This document shows, piece by piece, positions 11,909 through 23,120 of a stretch of 64,000 nt of DNA (positions are counted from its first letter, which is position 1; the number at the start of each line of letters is the position of its first letter). The translations under genes were made by a program, and so were the position numbers. The notes beneath the pieces are model-generated. The model saw nothing but the letters and a program-made list of their open reading frames with translations. It had not been told where the DNA came from and made no database searches. The DNA comes from Primula veris. Lineage: Eukaryota > Streptophyta > Magnoliopsida > Ericales > Primulaceae. The stretch covers positions 22,080,711 through 22,144,710 of the forward strand of contig OY821741.1 of assembly GCA_963682055.1 (NCBI GenBank), given 5' to 3'.

Positions 11909-12178
11909 GTGTTTAATTCCATGGATGTGAAAGCTAATTATCATGTTGGTGTTATCGACTCAAAACATATTCTAATTCGCTGTTATTATGAGGAAGATTG
12001 TTTACGTATTTGGATGCATAAGATTTGGTACATTGAAAACAGCCCAATGAGAACTTTTAAATGGTCCTATGAATTTAGCCCTGATAAAGAATCACCAATC
12101 ACACCTGTTTGGATCTTGCTCCCTAAGCTCCCTATCCATCTATACAACAAAACTAGCATTTTAATAACATTAATATGA
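11909..12178 (+). pseudogene. LINE ORF1 (DUF4283) fragment
   Basis: 89 codons with the DUF4283 pattern of plant LINE ORF1 proteins: VGVIDSKHILIRCYYEEDCL, then WYIENSPMRTFKW and TPVWILLPKLPIHLYNK. ORF1 proteins bind the element's RNA. The likely true start lies upstream, near 11780 (MTNLQPPDP), with a stop or frame break before this stretch. The CCHC knuckle that normally follows is missing. Confidence 0.7.
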
Positions 12179-12830
12179 TGTCTAGCAATATGATACGAAA
12201 CACAAAAGATTTGGTTATTTATTCCGGTCATAAGAAAAAAGAATTCTTTTATTCTGTTAAAACTAAAGGGGATAATTGCTCAAAGACTCTTAAAAAAGCA
12301 AGAATTATTAAGTGGGATTATCCTCCTTCCAGTTATATGAAAATGAATATAGATGGGTGCTTTAAACAAGCAGCGGGTCCTGATGGAATTGGTGGTTTAA
12401 TTAGAGATGAATTGCGTCACTCCGTATCAGGTTTCTCTAGATCTATAACAAGTTTTTCACCTATTTATTTAGAGTTTAAATCTCTTTATTATGGCTTACA
12501 AATTGCTCCAAACACAAGATGATTATTGAAAGTGATTATTTTCAATTATTAAATATTTTAGAAGGCAAGCAAAGATGTCCATAGAAAATTACACACCCAT
12601 ACTACCATAAAAAGATCTACTAAATGACGGTAATTAACTGTTTACAGATGTGGTTTGAGAAGGCAATAAGGGTGATGATCTCCTTGCAAATTGGGATGGT
12701 GACAACATCTCTAGTCGTATTGAAGACTTCCCGTATGAACTGCGAGGGATTATTATCACTGAAGCAAGGGGAATCTCTAATTCGAGATTATGATGGTTGC
12801 GATGAAGATGTTAGGGTTTTGAAAAGGGAA
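12175..12830 (+). pseudogene. LINE RNase H domain fragment
   Basis: Plant-type RNase H at the end of LINE ORF2. It has MKMNIDGCFKQAAGPDGIGG (near 12340) with the first catalytic Asp, IIRDE-like GLIRDE, then LEFKSLYYGLQIA with the catalytic Glu. After a stop, MIIESDYFQLL (12521) and REGNKGDDLLANWDGD (12655) carry the later motifs in other frames. The domain is complete in outline but broken by stops and frameshifts, so inactive. Confidence 0.7.
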
Positions 12831-13160
12831 AACAGTGGTTTCTCTCTCTTCTATATGTCTCAGGAGAAAGTGAAGCGGTGCAAGTGGACAACAAGGATTA
12901 TTACAACATATTTACACTTGCGGTCTCCAAAATATCGCTCAACATATTACTGGAAACTTTCTCTTAGTTTCAGGAAGATGTAATTGCGATTGGATACAAA
13001 TTTTTGTTGTTTTTCTTTTTTCATCTCATATTTTGAGACTCAATCTGTATTAAGATGCGTTTTTTCTTTTGTGGGGTTTTTTTCCCGTATTTTTTACCGT
13101 TAATTAATAAAAAAAATATGGGTTTTCCCCACCAATTATATCAAAAAAAAAGTTAATTCA

Positions 13161-13815
13161 TTTGTATTTATCAAAATAGGGTTATAAAAAATAGATCAAC
13201 AATACCTCCCTTTATGATTTTATAATAATGACAAAAACTTGAAATAATACTTAATATTCTTTTACCGAATGAACAATACAATGCATAAAACCGGCAACAC
13301 TTATGTCTTAAATAGAAACCATATGTCATAAGCACAAAATGCATAAGTTTGCAAGAAATTGACTAATTAATGTGAAACCATAATCAATCAGACATCTGAG
13401 ATATAGGAAACATAAAATAATATCAAGTAACACTACTAAATATGCAAAATATCAACCCATTATAAAAATAGCCATTCATTTAAGTGAAAGCAATTCATAA
13501 TAAAAGAGCTAATGTTTGCTTGAAAATATTAACATCCAAACAAAACAAGACTTAAATGTAGCATAAGTCTTAAACTTCCAAAACATCATCAAAACATCAC
13601 CAAAAAAAAAATAACATTTTAAACAGAAAATGAAATAAATACCAAAGTTTCTTCCTCTTTAGCACTATAAAAAATAAGTAAACATATGAAAAGAGTCCAA
13701 ACAAGATGGACCAAGAGGAGATATTGGCACTGTTGTCATTTGATTCGATGCGGGCATAACCCGGAACATGTTGACGAATGAGATTGAACTCATTTTTGTT
13801 TTTCGCATTATTATA
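13161..13815. other. Gene-free AT-rich stretch
   Basis: No open frame of note, no repeat ends and no recognisable domain. Confidence 0.4.
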
Positions 13816-13818
13816 CTG

Positions 13819-14660
13819 TTAGGACCTATTTCATAGGGTCTAATAATTTCTATTTTTTGTCATTATTTTTCTGAACAACACTTATTATTTACTTGGATAT
13901 ATTTTCGTTATGTTTTTAAAAATCTTTTATAAGTTGCACTTAACTGACTTGTACCTCTAAAAGACTTGACAGAGAGGTCTAAGTTCTGATGAGATACAAT
14001 TTGTTGATAAAGAAATGATTTCGTGAATAGCAAATGTGTGAGATATCAGAAGATTGAATGAAGATTGCTTTGAGAAGATTCATTCAGAAAAGTCAAAGAT
14101 TGAAGAATTGAAGATTGTGGGATCAATCAATTAGAGCTAAACTTGAAAAGTTTATTCTTTGATATATTGTGTTACTATGTTTGTAAGCATGATATATAAA
14201 TGCATATTCACTCGTAGGGTTTGGTTTATGTATTCAGAACTGGAGAGTTTATTATCTTAGAATACATAGCTATTGCTAGAGAGAATAAACTACGGCGGGA
14301 GGCCACCTTGAAATAGGATAGTTGAGAGAAGTAAGAACAATAGCAGTATAGACTTAAACCGTGAGGGAGTCATGGGTTTTGTAAGTCTCATATATTAATT
14401 GTAAGCTTTCTCAATATTCTAATCTGAGCAAGAGCTCTGGTGAAGTAGACTTGGTCAAACTCCGTCATCAAACGTACTATGATCATTCTTTATTCAATGA
14501 GCACGTTTGTGTATTTTAAGCTTATATACAAAGATCCAGTTTCAGTTACAACTGACAACTGAATTCACTTAAATTCAATTGTAACTAAAGCTTGCATTAA
14601 TGCATCTTAGAGTATTAAGCCAGTTTAGTTATTTCAAATACGAATCGCCAGCATCAAAAA
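13819..14660 (+). repeat. LTR-like sequence, probably Ty1/copia
   Basis: It begins TGTTAGGACC, has a TATA-like TGATATATAAATGC near 14187, and downstream holds AACTCCGTCATCAAACGTA (near 14457). It then has GTTACAACTGACAACTG. The stretch at 61190..61620 has the same order (TATA, AACTCCGTTGTTAAACGTG, TTACAACTGTGG). The layout resembles a long copia LTR in plus orientation. No adjoining internal region or target duplication was found, so the right edge is uncertain. Confidence 0.4.
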
Positions 14661-15513
14661 CTTGGGTGCGACAATAATCTCTTTCCTCAGAGCGTACTTT
14701 TTTTATTTTCCTTGTCGGTGCAACATAATTGACACAGTGATGTGTTGTCGCAAGAAATCAAAAATAAACCTAAACTCCTAAAGATAATATGTAGTGGTGG
14801 GAGTAAGGATCTTATCCACAGAGACTATCTAGTTTAATTTATGTAACTTGAAATATAAATGGGGGGATTTTGTTGTAAACTTTTAACCACTAAAAATAAG
14901 CAATATCAATTGAAAATTAATTATTGTAATTAATGAAAGAGACAAATATTGGTTTAATTCAACGTCCACCGTCAAAATTTAATATTGATCATCGATGCAA
15001 ATATATATCAAATAACGGTTTGAATATTTATCGTTGGAATTATTTTCCTATCTCTCCTTAGTTATAGTTTATTAGAAACAAGCGATCTAATAAGACCTTA
15101 GTATCAAACAACCCTAAAGAAGTGGTTAATATTTAACCTAATAGTAGCCTTGATAATTAGAGTGATCAATAAATCTGAACAACACAAGCACAAACGGGTG
15201 CATTTAATTTAGTTGAGTATTCTTTATAAAATCTAATAACTTTCAAAGGAGATAATTATTAAATCTTAGTTGTTTCGCAAGTTGGAGTGATTAAACATTA
15301 ATGGATTCAATATCTAACAGTATATCGCAAAGCTTAATACATTAGTATGCATCCAAGTAACCAAACGACTTCATAATTAACATAATCATGCAAGAACAAC
15401 CAATACTCAAACCAAAAATCGAATTATTATAACAAATTAGCTTTCTTTTAGTTGAACTTCTTTGTTTGACTCATAAATCAAAATATAAGACTAATGAGTA
15501 TAATTAGAATGAA
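14661..15513. other. Repeat-like gene-free stretch
   Basis: No gene seen. The block around 14750..14870 (GTCGCAAGAAATC, GGTGGGAGTAAGGATC, CCACAGAGACTA) looks like leader or LTR-flank sequence of plant LTR retrotransposons, but I cannot place it in a family. Confidence 0.3.
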
Positions 15514-15970
15514 AATAAATATAAATTATTAATATAATATGATTAAATTATGACTTTATTATGCTTATCAAATAGTAGTGAACATTTGGCCAAAAGAAGA
15601 TTTTCGATTTCTGATTTAACTCAAATTATGGCATCAAAGCATTTTCTAAAAATATGATGAACGTAGTTTCTATCAAAATATAATTTTTTAGTAGATTGAC
15701 ATATATTATTGTTATCCACGTTGATATCAACGGATGGTAATAAATATAAATTATTCAATATAATAGGAGTAGATTATGATTATTAGTCTTATCAAATGGT
15801 AATGAACATTTGGGCAAAAGAGTATTTTTGGATTTCTGATCTAGCTCTGGTACCAATTGTGGTATCGTAACAATTTCCAAACAAATGACGAATGGGATTT
15901 CCATCAAAATATAAATTATTAGCAGATGGACATTTATTATTGTTATCCACGTTGATATCAACGAATGGTC
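15514..15970. repeat. Imperfect tandem duplication, about 225-230 bp unit
   Basis: Two diverged copies, about 15514..15738 and 15739..15970. Shared landmarks in the same order are AATAAATATAAATTATT, GAACATTTGG, ATCAAAATATAA and TATTGTTATCCACGTTGATA. It is non-coding. Confidence 0.75.
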
Positions 15971-16835
15971 TATAAAAAAAATTCAACATCATCATCAATT
16001 ACGATGTTCTTTAAATATACACCACCAGTTTGAAAGTTTTTACAAAGATCATAGAGATGATTCATTTACAGTAATCGGTAAACCAACCCCAAACTGTAGT
16101 GGAAAATTTTAGAGAGACTTCTCATCCGCGAAAAATTCATGTCCCAATAAAATTGCCTAACATGAAAAATATAAATTGGAACATTAAGAGTGAGAAAATA
16201 TTCTCAACCTTGAAATTTAAAAGCTTTCATTACATGTTGAAAGTATTTATTCAACTCAGTAATTTCTATAACATGATGATCCACAATATTTCTAAATATA
16301 TTTTTATGAGTGGTCGTACATGTTGGATCATTGTTGGAAACAAGAGTTGTTTCGAAAATAATAGGAATATTGGAAGAGGATGGAGGAGCCAAAGTAATAC
16401 CTTTTAGAATGGCATGATTTGAGATGGGTGGTGGAGGCTCGAAATCGAGATCGGCGAGTTTGTTTCTTTTTGTTTGTTTGATCACGTGTCGTACGTACGA
16501 CCCGTTTAAAATAGAAGATTTGAGTTTATTTTAAAAGGAAATTATGGCTCTAAATAAATAGGAGTTATTTTTCAAAAAAACACTTAATTTTGAGTGCACA
16601 CAACTTTCTGACATGATCTTCCGATCGAGAAGATAAAGTGTCTGGCGATCAGGCATTTATAGAGTCTATGGATGTATAAATTGTGATGGTCTGTGTGTAT
16701 TTTGTGTTTGTTTGAATGTGTTTTAGTGTATATATATAACTAGTGATGGTGATGAATAATAGACTGAGAAACGGAGTGTCATGGGCGGGTTCATCAAGAA
16801 AGAAATAGAGAAGAGAGGATCCTGAGGTTCCAAAG
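15971..16835. other. Gene-free stretch with one unrecognised ORF
   Basis: A 93-codon frame on the minus strand (16485..16204; MIKQTKRNKLADLDFEPPPP at its start) has no recognised domain and no gene-like context, so I do not call it a gene. A palindromic CGTACGTACG lies near 16490. Nothing else is supported. Confidence 0.35.
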
Positions 16836-16840
16836 GAGAG

Positions 16841-17240
16841 TGTGTAAATAATCACACAAATAATCAACTAACTCAAAGAAATTGTCGAATCAACTTCAAT
16901 CGTTTAAGAACAACGTTCTAAGTTATAGAATCTGAATTAAAACAACGACAAAGAAATTGAAATGTAGAAATAAAAGCGACAGCAAAGATAAAAGTAAAGC
17001 TAGAATTTAAGATCCATCGTCTTCATGTCTCTAATGAGCTCAAAAAGGTTAATACTTATACTACTACTCGCATGGGTGTTTTTATGAGAATTCCAAAATT
17101 AACCCTCATAGTTTTATAAATAACACTTTAGACCCATGCATTCGTAAATCTCCATAACTTGACCCACACATCTCTGTTCTTTGCTAACTTCCTCATCCCT
17201 CTCATTTTCTCTCTTTTATCCCTTGTACGGACTCGTTATA
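16841..17240 (-). repeat. 3' LTR of the outer element
   Basis: About 400 bp, aligning over its length with 22711..23120 (shared AATAAAAGCGA, AGTTTTATAAATAACACTTT, CATAACTTGACCCACACAT). The last bases read TTATA where the other copy has TTACA, a point mutation. Confidence 0.8.
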
Positions 17241-17256
17241 TTCCCCACCCGTTAAA
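17241..17256 (-). other. Polypurine tract of the outer element
   Basis: Minus-strand AACGGGTGGGGAA directly upstream of the 3' LTR, the expected primer for plus-strand synthesis. Confidence 0.6.
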
Positions 17257-17722
17257 ATACATCTTGCCTTTAAAGAGTCCACGGTGACTCTAAAACTTGG
17301 CATCATAGCTGCATTAATGTATGTTACAGCAGTGTTCAAATATTAGGAGCGACGTGGGAGATTCAACAGGTGGAGTACATGTTTTACAACTTTGAGGATT
17401 AGAACTGTGCGGTGGTGGTCTGTAAAATCTCCATAGCTTTTAATTGTACTGGAAAACTCAAGTCCCAATTCTTTTTTTTCACGACAAACATTTCATGTTG
17501 ATACATATCACCGTTGTGTTTGCGAATCACAAGCAACCTAAAATTTCTTTCGCAACTTATAACCAGCTTTGATAAAACATTACCACCAATCTCATAATAG
17601 ATATTCTCTTCATGTTTTTCTCTATCTAAAATTGCTTTTAAGGATTTCATGAGTTGTACTCATTCATCAGCTAATGAGTGTGCTGCTTGCTCATCAACTG
17701 TTATGAAACTAATGCTGCTTGC

Positions 17723-18024
17723 TGATGAGCACGCGTATTTGGATCTATTAGGACTTATTTATTGTTTGTCACTTTACTTTTGAAAGTGGCTTAGTTGTTA
17801 TTTTATTTTAATTTGAGGACTAGTTTGTTATTTCTTATGTTGCGGGTATTATTAACCCACAGCCTTTTCTCTGAGAATTATGTTATTGAGTATTGAGTTT
17901 TGAGAAAGGGGCAAAGCTCTAACTTTTCTATGTTTTCTCTTCTATTTCGATTGATTGTGACTCTTGGCGTGAAATTAATCTCTATTTTCTCGTCTTATTT
18001 CCCTGAAACCTACGGGTTTCATCA
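17723..18024 (+). repeat. 5' LTR of the inner element
   Basis: 302 bp. Shared blocks with the 3' LTR include GACTTATTTATTGTTTG, CCCACAGCCTTTTCT and GAGTATTGAGTTTT. Confidence 0.8.
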
Positions 18025-18025
18025 T

Positions 18026-18042
18026 TGGTATCTAGAGCAGGT
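18026..18042 (+). other. Primer binding site (initiator-Met type)
   Basis: TGGTATCTAGAGCAGG one base after the 5' LTR. It matches the usual TGGTATCAGAGC primer site with one extra base. Confidence 0.65.
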
Positions 18043-18129
18043 CCTTCCTACATCTCGTGGGAACCCCAGTTCGTTTTCTTTTCCCAACTTTTTCTATCAA
18101 AAATCATTATGAGTGAATAATTTTTTATT

Positions 18130-18348
18130 GTGGTTGATATATTTCATGCTATATATCCGATAATTGTTGATGTTTTACATTAAGTATTTGATCTTTTTGG
18201 GTGTGTACGTTATATATTCATGTCTCCTATTATAAAAAACCAGGCTTTGTTGGAGTTTAATTCACTCCGTGAAGTTGTTTATGCAAAAAAATCTTTAGAT
18301 GGGCGGAATATATATGACAATTGTTGTCGTATGCTAATTCGGTATTAG
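18130..18348 (+). pseudogene. PTB-like RRM fragment inside the LTR element
   Basis: 72 codons in one frame, with a single internal stop (TAA at 18181) before the terminal TAG at 18346. The frame holds YPIIVDVLH, then VFDLFG, QALLEFNSLREVVYAKKSL and DGRNIYDNCCRMLIRY. This order matches RRM2 of plant polypyrimidine-tract-binding proteins of the PTB3 type (YPITVDVLHQVFS, QALIQY, GRNIYDGCCQLDIQF in the family). PTBs bind pyrimidine-rich RNA and control splicing. The rest of a PTB gene is absent and no intron is left at this spot, so this is a captured, probably retro-copied piece of a host gene, now inactive. Recognition is by motif comparison from memory. Confidence 0.6.
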
Positions 18349-19423
18349 AGTGATTATGGGTTATATTTAGATGATTATTGTTTCCATTATGATGAAGAGG
18401 AAAAAATTGTTTCGAAAGTTGTGAAAACCCTAGCCGTTGTTACACCCGTGATTGAACCTACAAAATAACATATTAGAGATACGGTTTCAGAGATTATTTT
18501 GGAAATTAATTTTAATACGACTACACGATGATATTTTAGGGAGCTCCATAGGCACTTTGGGATGTGTTTGGTGCATCGAAAATAAGAAGTAAAAGACATC
18601 GTTAGTAACTGTACTAACAACCTAAGTGATAATGAAGATAAAGACGTGTTCAAGCAGGAAAACAAGTCTGTTACTGACCTACCACCGTCCGCTGCAAAAA
18701 CAAAAGTTACGGATATTTCAACAGATTCAAAGTATGAGGTATACCTTAAATTTTTTATTTATAGTAAACCTTGTACTAATTATTCTGATCCTTATGCGAC
18801 TTCGTTTAAAAATTAAATTTTCTATATGGTTGATGAACGGAAATTATTTGACAAATTATCGACTATTATGGGTTTAAATATACATGGGATGTTAAGAGAT
18901 GCATGCTAAAGGGACTGGTGATTTTAATGGTATGGAATATTTATTGGTTAACCAAATATGTTCGATAAAGGAATTTAGCGCGCGAAACATATTGTCTTTG
19001 TTTGAGAAAAAAAATTCTGAGATTGGTTTGTTTGGTATATGGAATGAATTGGTGGGACTACCATATGATCGTGGTAAATTAAACACAACCAAGATTAAAA
19101 TTTGGATTTTTTTTTCTCATGTTCGCAAGACCCTTATAGATAAACGAACTCGCGTGTTTATTTGTTAGCAATAGTGGTGGAATGTTAGTATTTAGGGGCC
19201 GTGATTTTAATATTATTCTTTTCGGCATGGAAGGTACCTTAATTACTTGGCTAAATTTGACGACTTGTTAGTTTTTTATGACGGTATAATAATGACATTG
19301 TTTGGTAAACCAATTATTTTATATATCAAGCTGTCTTATTTTTCAAAACATCTTGGTAGTCAATTAGCCTCGATATTAACGAACGTTTTGGGACTTGAAT
19401 CAGTCCATTTGGACAAACGGGTA
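18349..19423. other. Inner element interior, unrecognised
   Basis: Several frames broken by stops, such as 18899..19168 (contains NELVGLPYDRGKLNTTKIKI). Codon-like texture suggests decayed coding sequence, possibly more of the cargo, but no gag, pol or PTB motif can be made out. Confidence 0.35.
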
Positions 19424-19990
19424 ATGAATTATGAGCTTCCGAAGTTGGGATTCTGTCCAGATTTTTCTATTTTGACAGCTCGACTGCTGTGTAGAAAAGT
19501 AATTAATTGGATTAGCAAACGGCTTTCAAATCTGTTGAAATTTTGTATGTTCGTATAGTACTTGTATATGGATGTTTTGACACCAAAATAGCTGCATTTG
19601 GTTTAATTAGACCGAGCTATGGGTTATTAAAGTTTGGGTTTCATGCAGTTGTTTCTATTATGACAGCTACAACGTTGTTTAGAAAATTAATTGTTTGGCC
19701 TAGCAAAAGTTGTCTATTCACTTGAAATTTTGTGGGTTGATATATTACTCGTATATGGTCGTCTGGACGCTAAAATGGCCCTATTTGGATGAATGTGGAC
19801 CGAGTTATGAGTTTTCAAAGCCCATTGAACGCTGCTGTCCAAACTGGACGTGGGCAGATCTGAACTGTCTGCGAAAAACTATATTTTCATTGCTTAAAGT
19901 TTATCCGAAGTGTATGAAACTTGGTCAGATTATACACGAGGTAGTTAGGAAAATTATGCCACCGGACTCGCTATTTTCTCATTCACGGTT
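19424..19990. repeat. Tandem repeats, about 188-bp unit, 2.5-3 diverged copies
   Basis: Units start near 19424 (GAATTATGAGCTTCC), 19613 (GAGCTATGGGTTATT) and 19801 (GAGTTATGAGTTTTC). Shared internal marks are TTTCTATT.TGACAGCT, GAAATTTTGT and ACTYGTATATGG. They lie inside the inner LTR element. Confidence 0.65.
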
Positions 19991-20769
19991 TATGAGTTTT
20001 GTGTAGTGGTTCTATTGTCGAAGCCCTAATTGGTAGTAAGACTATGAAGGAGAAGGAGAAGGAGAATGAGAAGACCTAATTCGTCATTACAACAACTATG
20101 AGGAAGAGAGAGAAGACAAATGTGTTTATGTTTTATTTTCTATTTATTTTTCTGTATAAGTGTGGTATTAAAAAAATAAATACGTTATTTAATATTACAA
20201 CACTTGTGTTTATGTTTTATTCATGGTTGGAATGATTTTGTGGGACGCATGGGCGGAGTCACAGTTGGTATTACATCGTATTTAAAGACTCCAAGTAGTT
20301 TGGAGACATCTAAGTATATTTATGCATCTTTGTGTATCGATAATATTGATAGGGTTTATCATACTTTCGGCAAGCCATCTAGTAGTTATTTCGATCCGTT
20401 TTAGGATGACCATTTTCATGGAGCTACTAAGAGGTTGGGAATTTGAGTGCATGTTGGTGCGTGTGTTGATACTACTTATAGTGAATTTCTAAAATATGAT
20501 TGGGCCGCTCAAATTGTTCGTTTATCTGGAAACATGGTTTCGTGATCTTATTGTGAGATTGTTGGTTTGACAGAATGCCGAAGATTCGAATATGGCGATT
20601 AACACTGTGGGAGACTTTGGGTCGGTTTTCTCTTGATCGGGGTCGAAGATGTCTTCAAGGCTGAAGGAGTCTTGTTGGTTTGCAGTTGAAAGTTGGATAT
20701 GTGATGTTTCGTTCATCTGAGCTCGCGACTACAACTTTGAGTACAAGTTTGTTCTTAAGGGTAAAGAAA

Positions 20770-21070
20770 TGATGAGCATGCGTATTTGTACCTATTCGGA
20801 CTTATTTATTGTTTGCCACTTTAATTTTGAAAGTGACTTAATTGTTATTTTTATTTTATTTTGAGTAACAGTTTGTTATTTTTTTTTTTGTTGCAGGTAA
20901 TTATTAATACCCACAGCCTTTTCTTTGTGAATTACATTAGTGAGTATTGAGTTTTAAGAAAGGGGCTTTTCTATCTTTTCTCTTCTATTTCTATTGATTG
21001 TCCCTCTTGGCATGAAATTGATCTCTGTTTTCTCGCCTTATTTTCCTGAAATCTACGGGTTTCATCATCA
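20770..21070 (+). repeat. 3' LTR of the inner element
   Basis: About 301 bp, matching 17723..18024 with scattered substitutions and small indels, including a shorter stretch before TTTTCTATC. Confidence 0.8.
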
Positions 21071-22710
21071 CTTACTTTCTGAAAAGGCCGTGGAGAATCT
21101 CTGTCATTTTCTCCAGGTAACAATTTGGTACCCTCCTGATGGCATAACCTGCAAATAATAACAATATTACTTAGATATTTATAATTCAAGCTAGGATACT
21201 TATCGTCTCTGTCCTGCAAAAATAATTCGAGCATCAAATTCAAAGCAACAAGACCACTATTAACTATTTTTGGGCCTGGAACACTCTTAATGCTATATTT
21301 TCTCTCTAGCAGTTGCGTGTTTTAACTCCATTTCTCAGATTATGTAACCAATAATACCCAAAGATATATTTTCCATAATAAATTTGTTACCTCTCAGATC
21401 GAAATGGTTAAGGTAAGATGTTTCCTTCCGGTCCATAGTCATTTCATCGAATACTTTACCGATTTTCTTAATAATATTACTAAAATCTGGACTTTGGCGC
21501 AGCTCTTTAAGTGATCAAAATAATGGCATATCATTTGTATTTTATTAATCTTTTTGTAGATGGGAGTGGTGAGCCTATTCTCTTTTCTAGTTATTACATT
21601 TTCCTCCAAAATAACTTCTGAAACTAGAGTTGGACTGCTCATGCATTCCATCGAGCACCTGCTCTCCCTCAATCAAGGCTTGGTATGGTATAGTTGTCAT
21701 GTTGGGATATTCTTGACATTCCATTTCCTCTTTCTCTTGAAGATTCTTACAGATTCTCCTAATAATAGCATGTGTTTTCTCGGCATGATCTGCAAAAATG
21801 GCGTCTTAACTTCTTTCTCTGAACATCAAATATCCGATACAATTTTTTTTTTGCTCAATCCTATTATATTGTGGAATGTTTGGAAGTGGTGGGTAAGCAT
21901 CATTATCAGCCTTGTAGGGAGATTCTTGTGGCGGGGTTGAATATGAAGAAAATGAGTACTGAGTGATATTGGTTTGATGGGCAGTTGTGGCTGTGTGAGA
22001 TGGTGGAAAGCTGGTTGTGGGATCATAGATTTGATGGTACTAGGGTGATGATCGTTGGTTCAGATAATGGTGAGATAGTATTAGGGTGTTGGAAGCTGGA
22101 GTTATATTGTGGTTCGAGTGCAGGTGTAAATGAGGGTTGCTGGTGGGTGTAATGATAAGAAAAATAGGGTGGTTGTGAGTTTGAAAATATGGGTAAAAGG
22201 GTTGAGAGTTTCAAGTTGAGCCAGCGATGGCGGTGAGTGTTGAGGGTTATGTTCATTGGAGGAGAACAATGGTTACACGTATGGGGCTATGTTAGTATAA
22301 CTGAATGGGGTGGTTTATTGTAGGCCGTGGTGGTATGTGATATATAATTGGCTTGGTTGTTCTATGCAGGGTTGCGATATTTATAAAGAAAACTAGATCG
22401 GCGATGGTGACAAATAAGGCAAGGTAGGGTGAAAATTTAGAGGACTGTGTCGTCGTTGCCATGGTGGTTCATCTGGAGGGAGAGAGCAAACGAATGTACG
22501 TAAGAGTACGTGGAATAAGATGGTTGTTCAATTCTCGAAGGTACTTGATGTCAGTGCGGTTGAGGAATTTCATCAAACACTGTAAGGTCCAAGTTCTACC
22601 CGTAAAAGACACTCTTATTTTTAAATGATCTCCCCATGTTGCATACGGCATATCAGGTTTAAATAGAACGAAAGAGTGAATATAAGCAGAACTGATGCTC
22701 CGGTACCAGT
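21071..22710 (-). mobile_element. Interior of the outer element, 5' part
   Basis: Only short frames on the minus strand. One (22256..22023) is rich in Pro, His and Ser (SQPPYFSYHYTHQQPSF), and the next, 22026..21826, has a similar texture. No nucleocapsid knuckle, protease or polymerase motif was found. They could be a decayed low-complexity gag-like product, but that is a guess. Confidence 0.35.
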
Positions 22711-23120
22711 TGTAACGAATCACACAAGTAATCAATTAACTCAAAGAAATTGCAGCAATGAAATTCAATCTTTTAAAAACAACGTTGTAAGTTATAAAAT
22801 CTGAATTAAAACAACTGCAAAGAAATCGAAATGCAGAAATAAAAGCGAAAGCAAAACATAAAAGTAAATCAAGAAATTAAGATTCATCTTCTTCTTTCAT
22901 GTATCTGATGAGCTCACAAAGGTTAATACTCATACTACTGCTCCTATAGTCCCATGAGCGTTTTTATGAGTTACAAAATACACCGTCATAGTTTTATAAA
23001 TAACACTTTAGACCCGTGCATTCGTAATTCTCCATAACTTGACCCACACATATTTGTTCTTTGTTAACTTCCTCATCCCTCTCCTTTTCTCTCTTTTGTC
23101 CCTTGTACCGACTCATTACA
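22711..23120 (-). repeat. 5' LTR of the outer element
   Basis: 410 bp, TGTAACGAATC to CCGACTCATTACA on the plus strand; see the 3' LTR for the match. Confidence 0.8.

Larger units (their letters stand above)
11685..13160 (+). mobile_element. Second LINE, internally deleted (ORF1 joined to RNase H)
   Basis: The 5' side begins after GTTAATTCATTAGTA (about 11684); the 3' side ends in a poly-A run followed by GTTAATTCATTTGTA at about 13152. This suggests target duplications of at least 11 bp, with further similarity (GATCAACAATA) downstream of each. Inside are an ORF1 DUF4283 region (11785..12174) and, only about 100 bp on, an RNase H domain (12284..12830). Endonuclease and RT, normally 3 kb or more, are missing. 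It is therefore a non-autonomous deletion derivative, or was made by template switching. Confidence 0.65.
17723..21070 (+). mobile_element. Inner LTR element, plus strand, non-autonomous
   Basis: LTRs of about 300 bp lie at 17723..18024 and 20770..21070, both starting TGATGAGCAYGCGTATTTG and ending GGGTTTCATCA. A primer site TGGTATCTAGAGCAGG follows the left LTR and a purine-rich AAGGGTAAAGAAA precedes the right one. Flanks CTTGC (17718..17722) and CTTAC (21071..21075) differ by one base. The 2.7-kb interior has no recognisable gag or pol. It holds a PTB RRM fragment (18130..18348) and a tandem-repeat block (19424..19990). Confidence 0.8.
16841..23120 (-). mobile_element. Outer LTR element, minus strand, non-autonomous
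   Basis: Direct repeats at 16841..17240 and 22711..23120 are LTRs. Flanking GAGAG at 16836..16840 and 23121..23125 is a perfect 5-bp target duplication. On the minus strand the right LTR is followed by TGGTACCGGAGCATC, a variant of the initiator-Met primer site, and the left LTR is preceded by a purine tract, GGGTGGGGAA. The element was then split by a plus-strand element at 17723..21070; without it only about 2.1 kb of internal DNA remains. I find no gag, protease, integrase or RT in it, so it depended on another element for movement. Confidence 0.8.

Noticed and set aside
16204..16485. 93-codon minus-strand frame
   Set aside because: No domain, no gene context and AT-rich DNA around it; left as unassigned.
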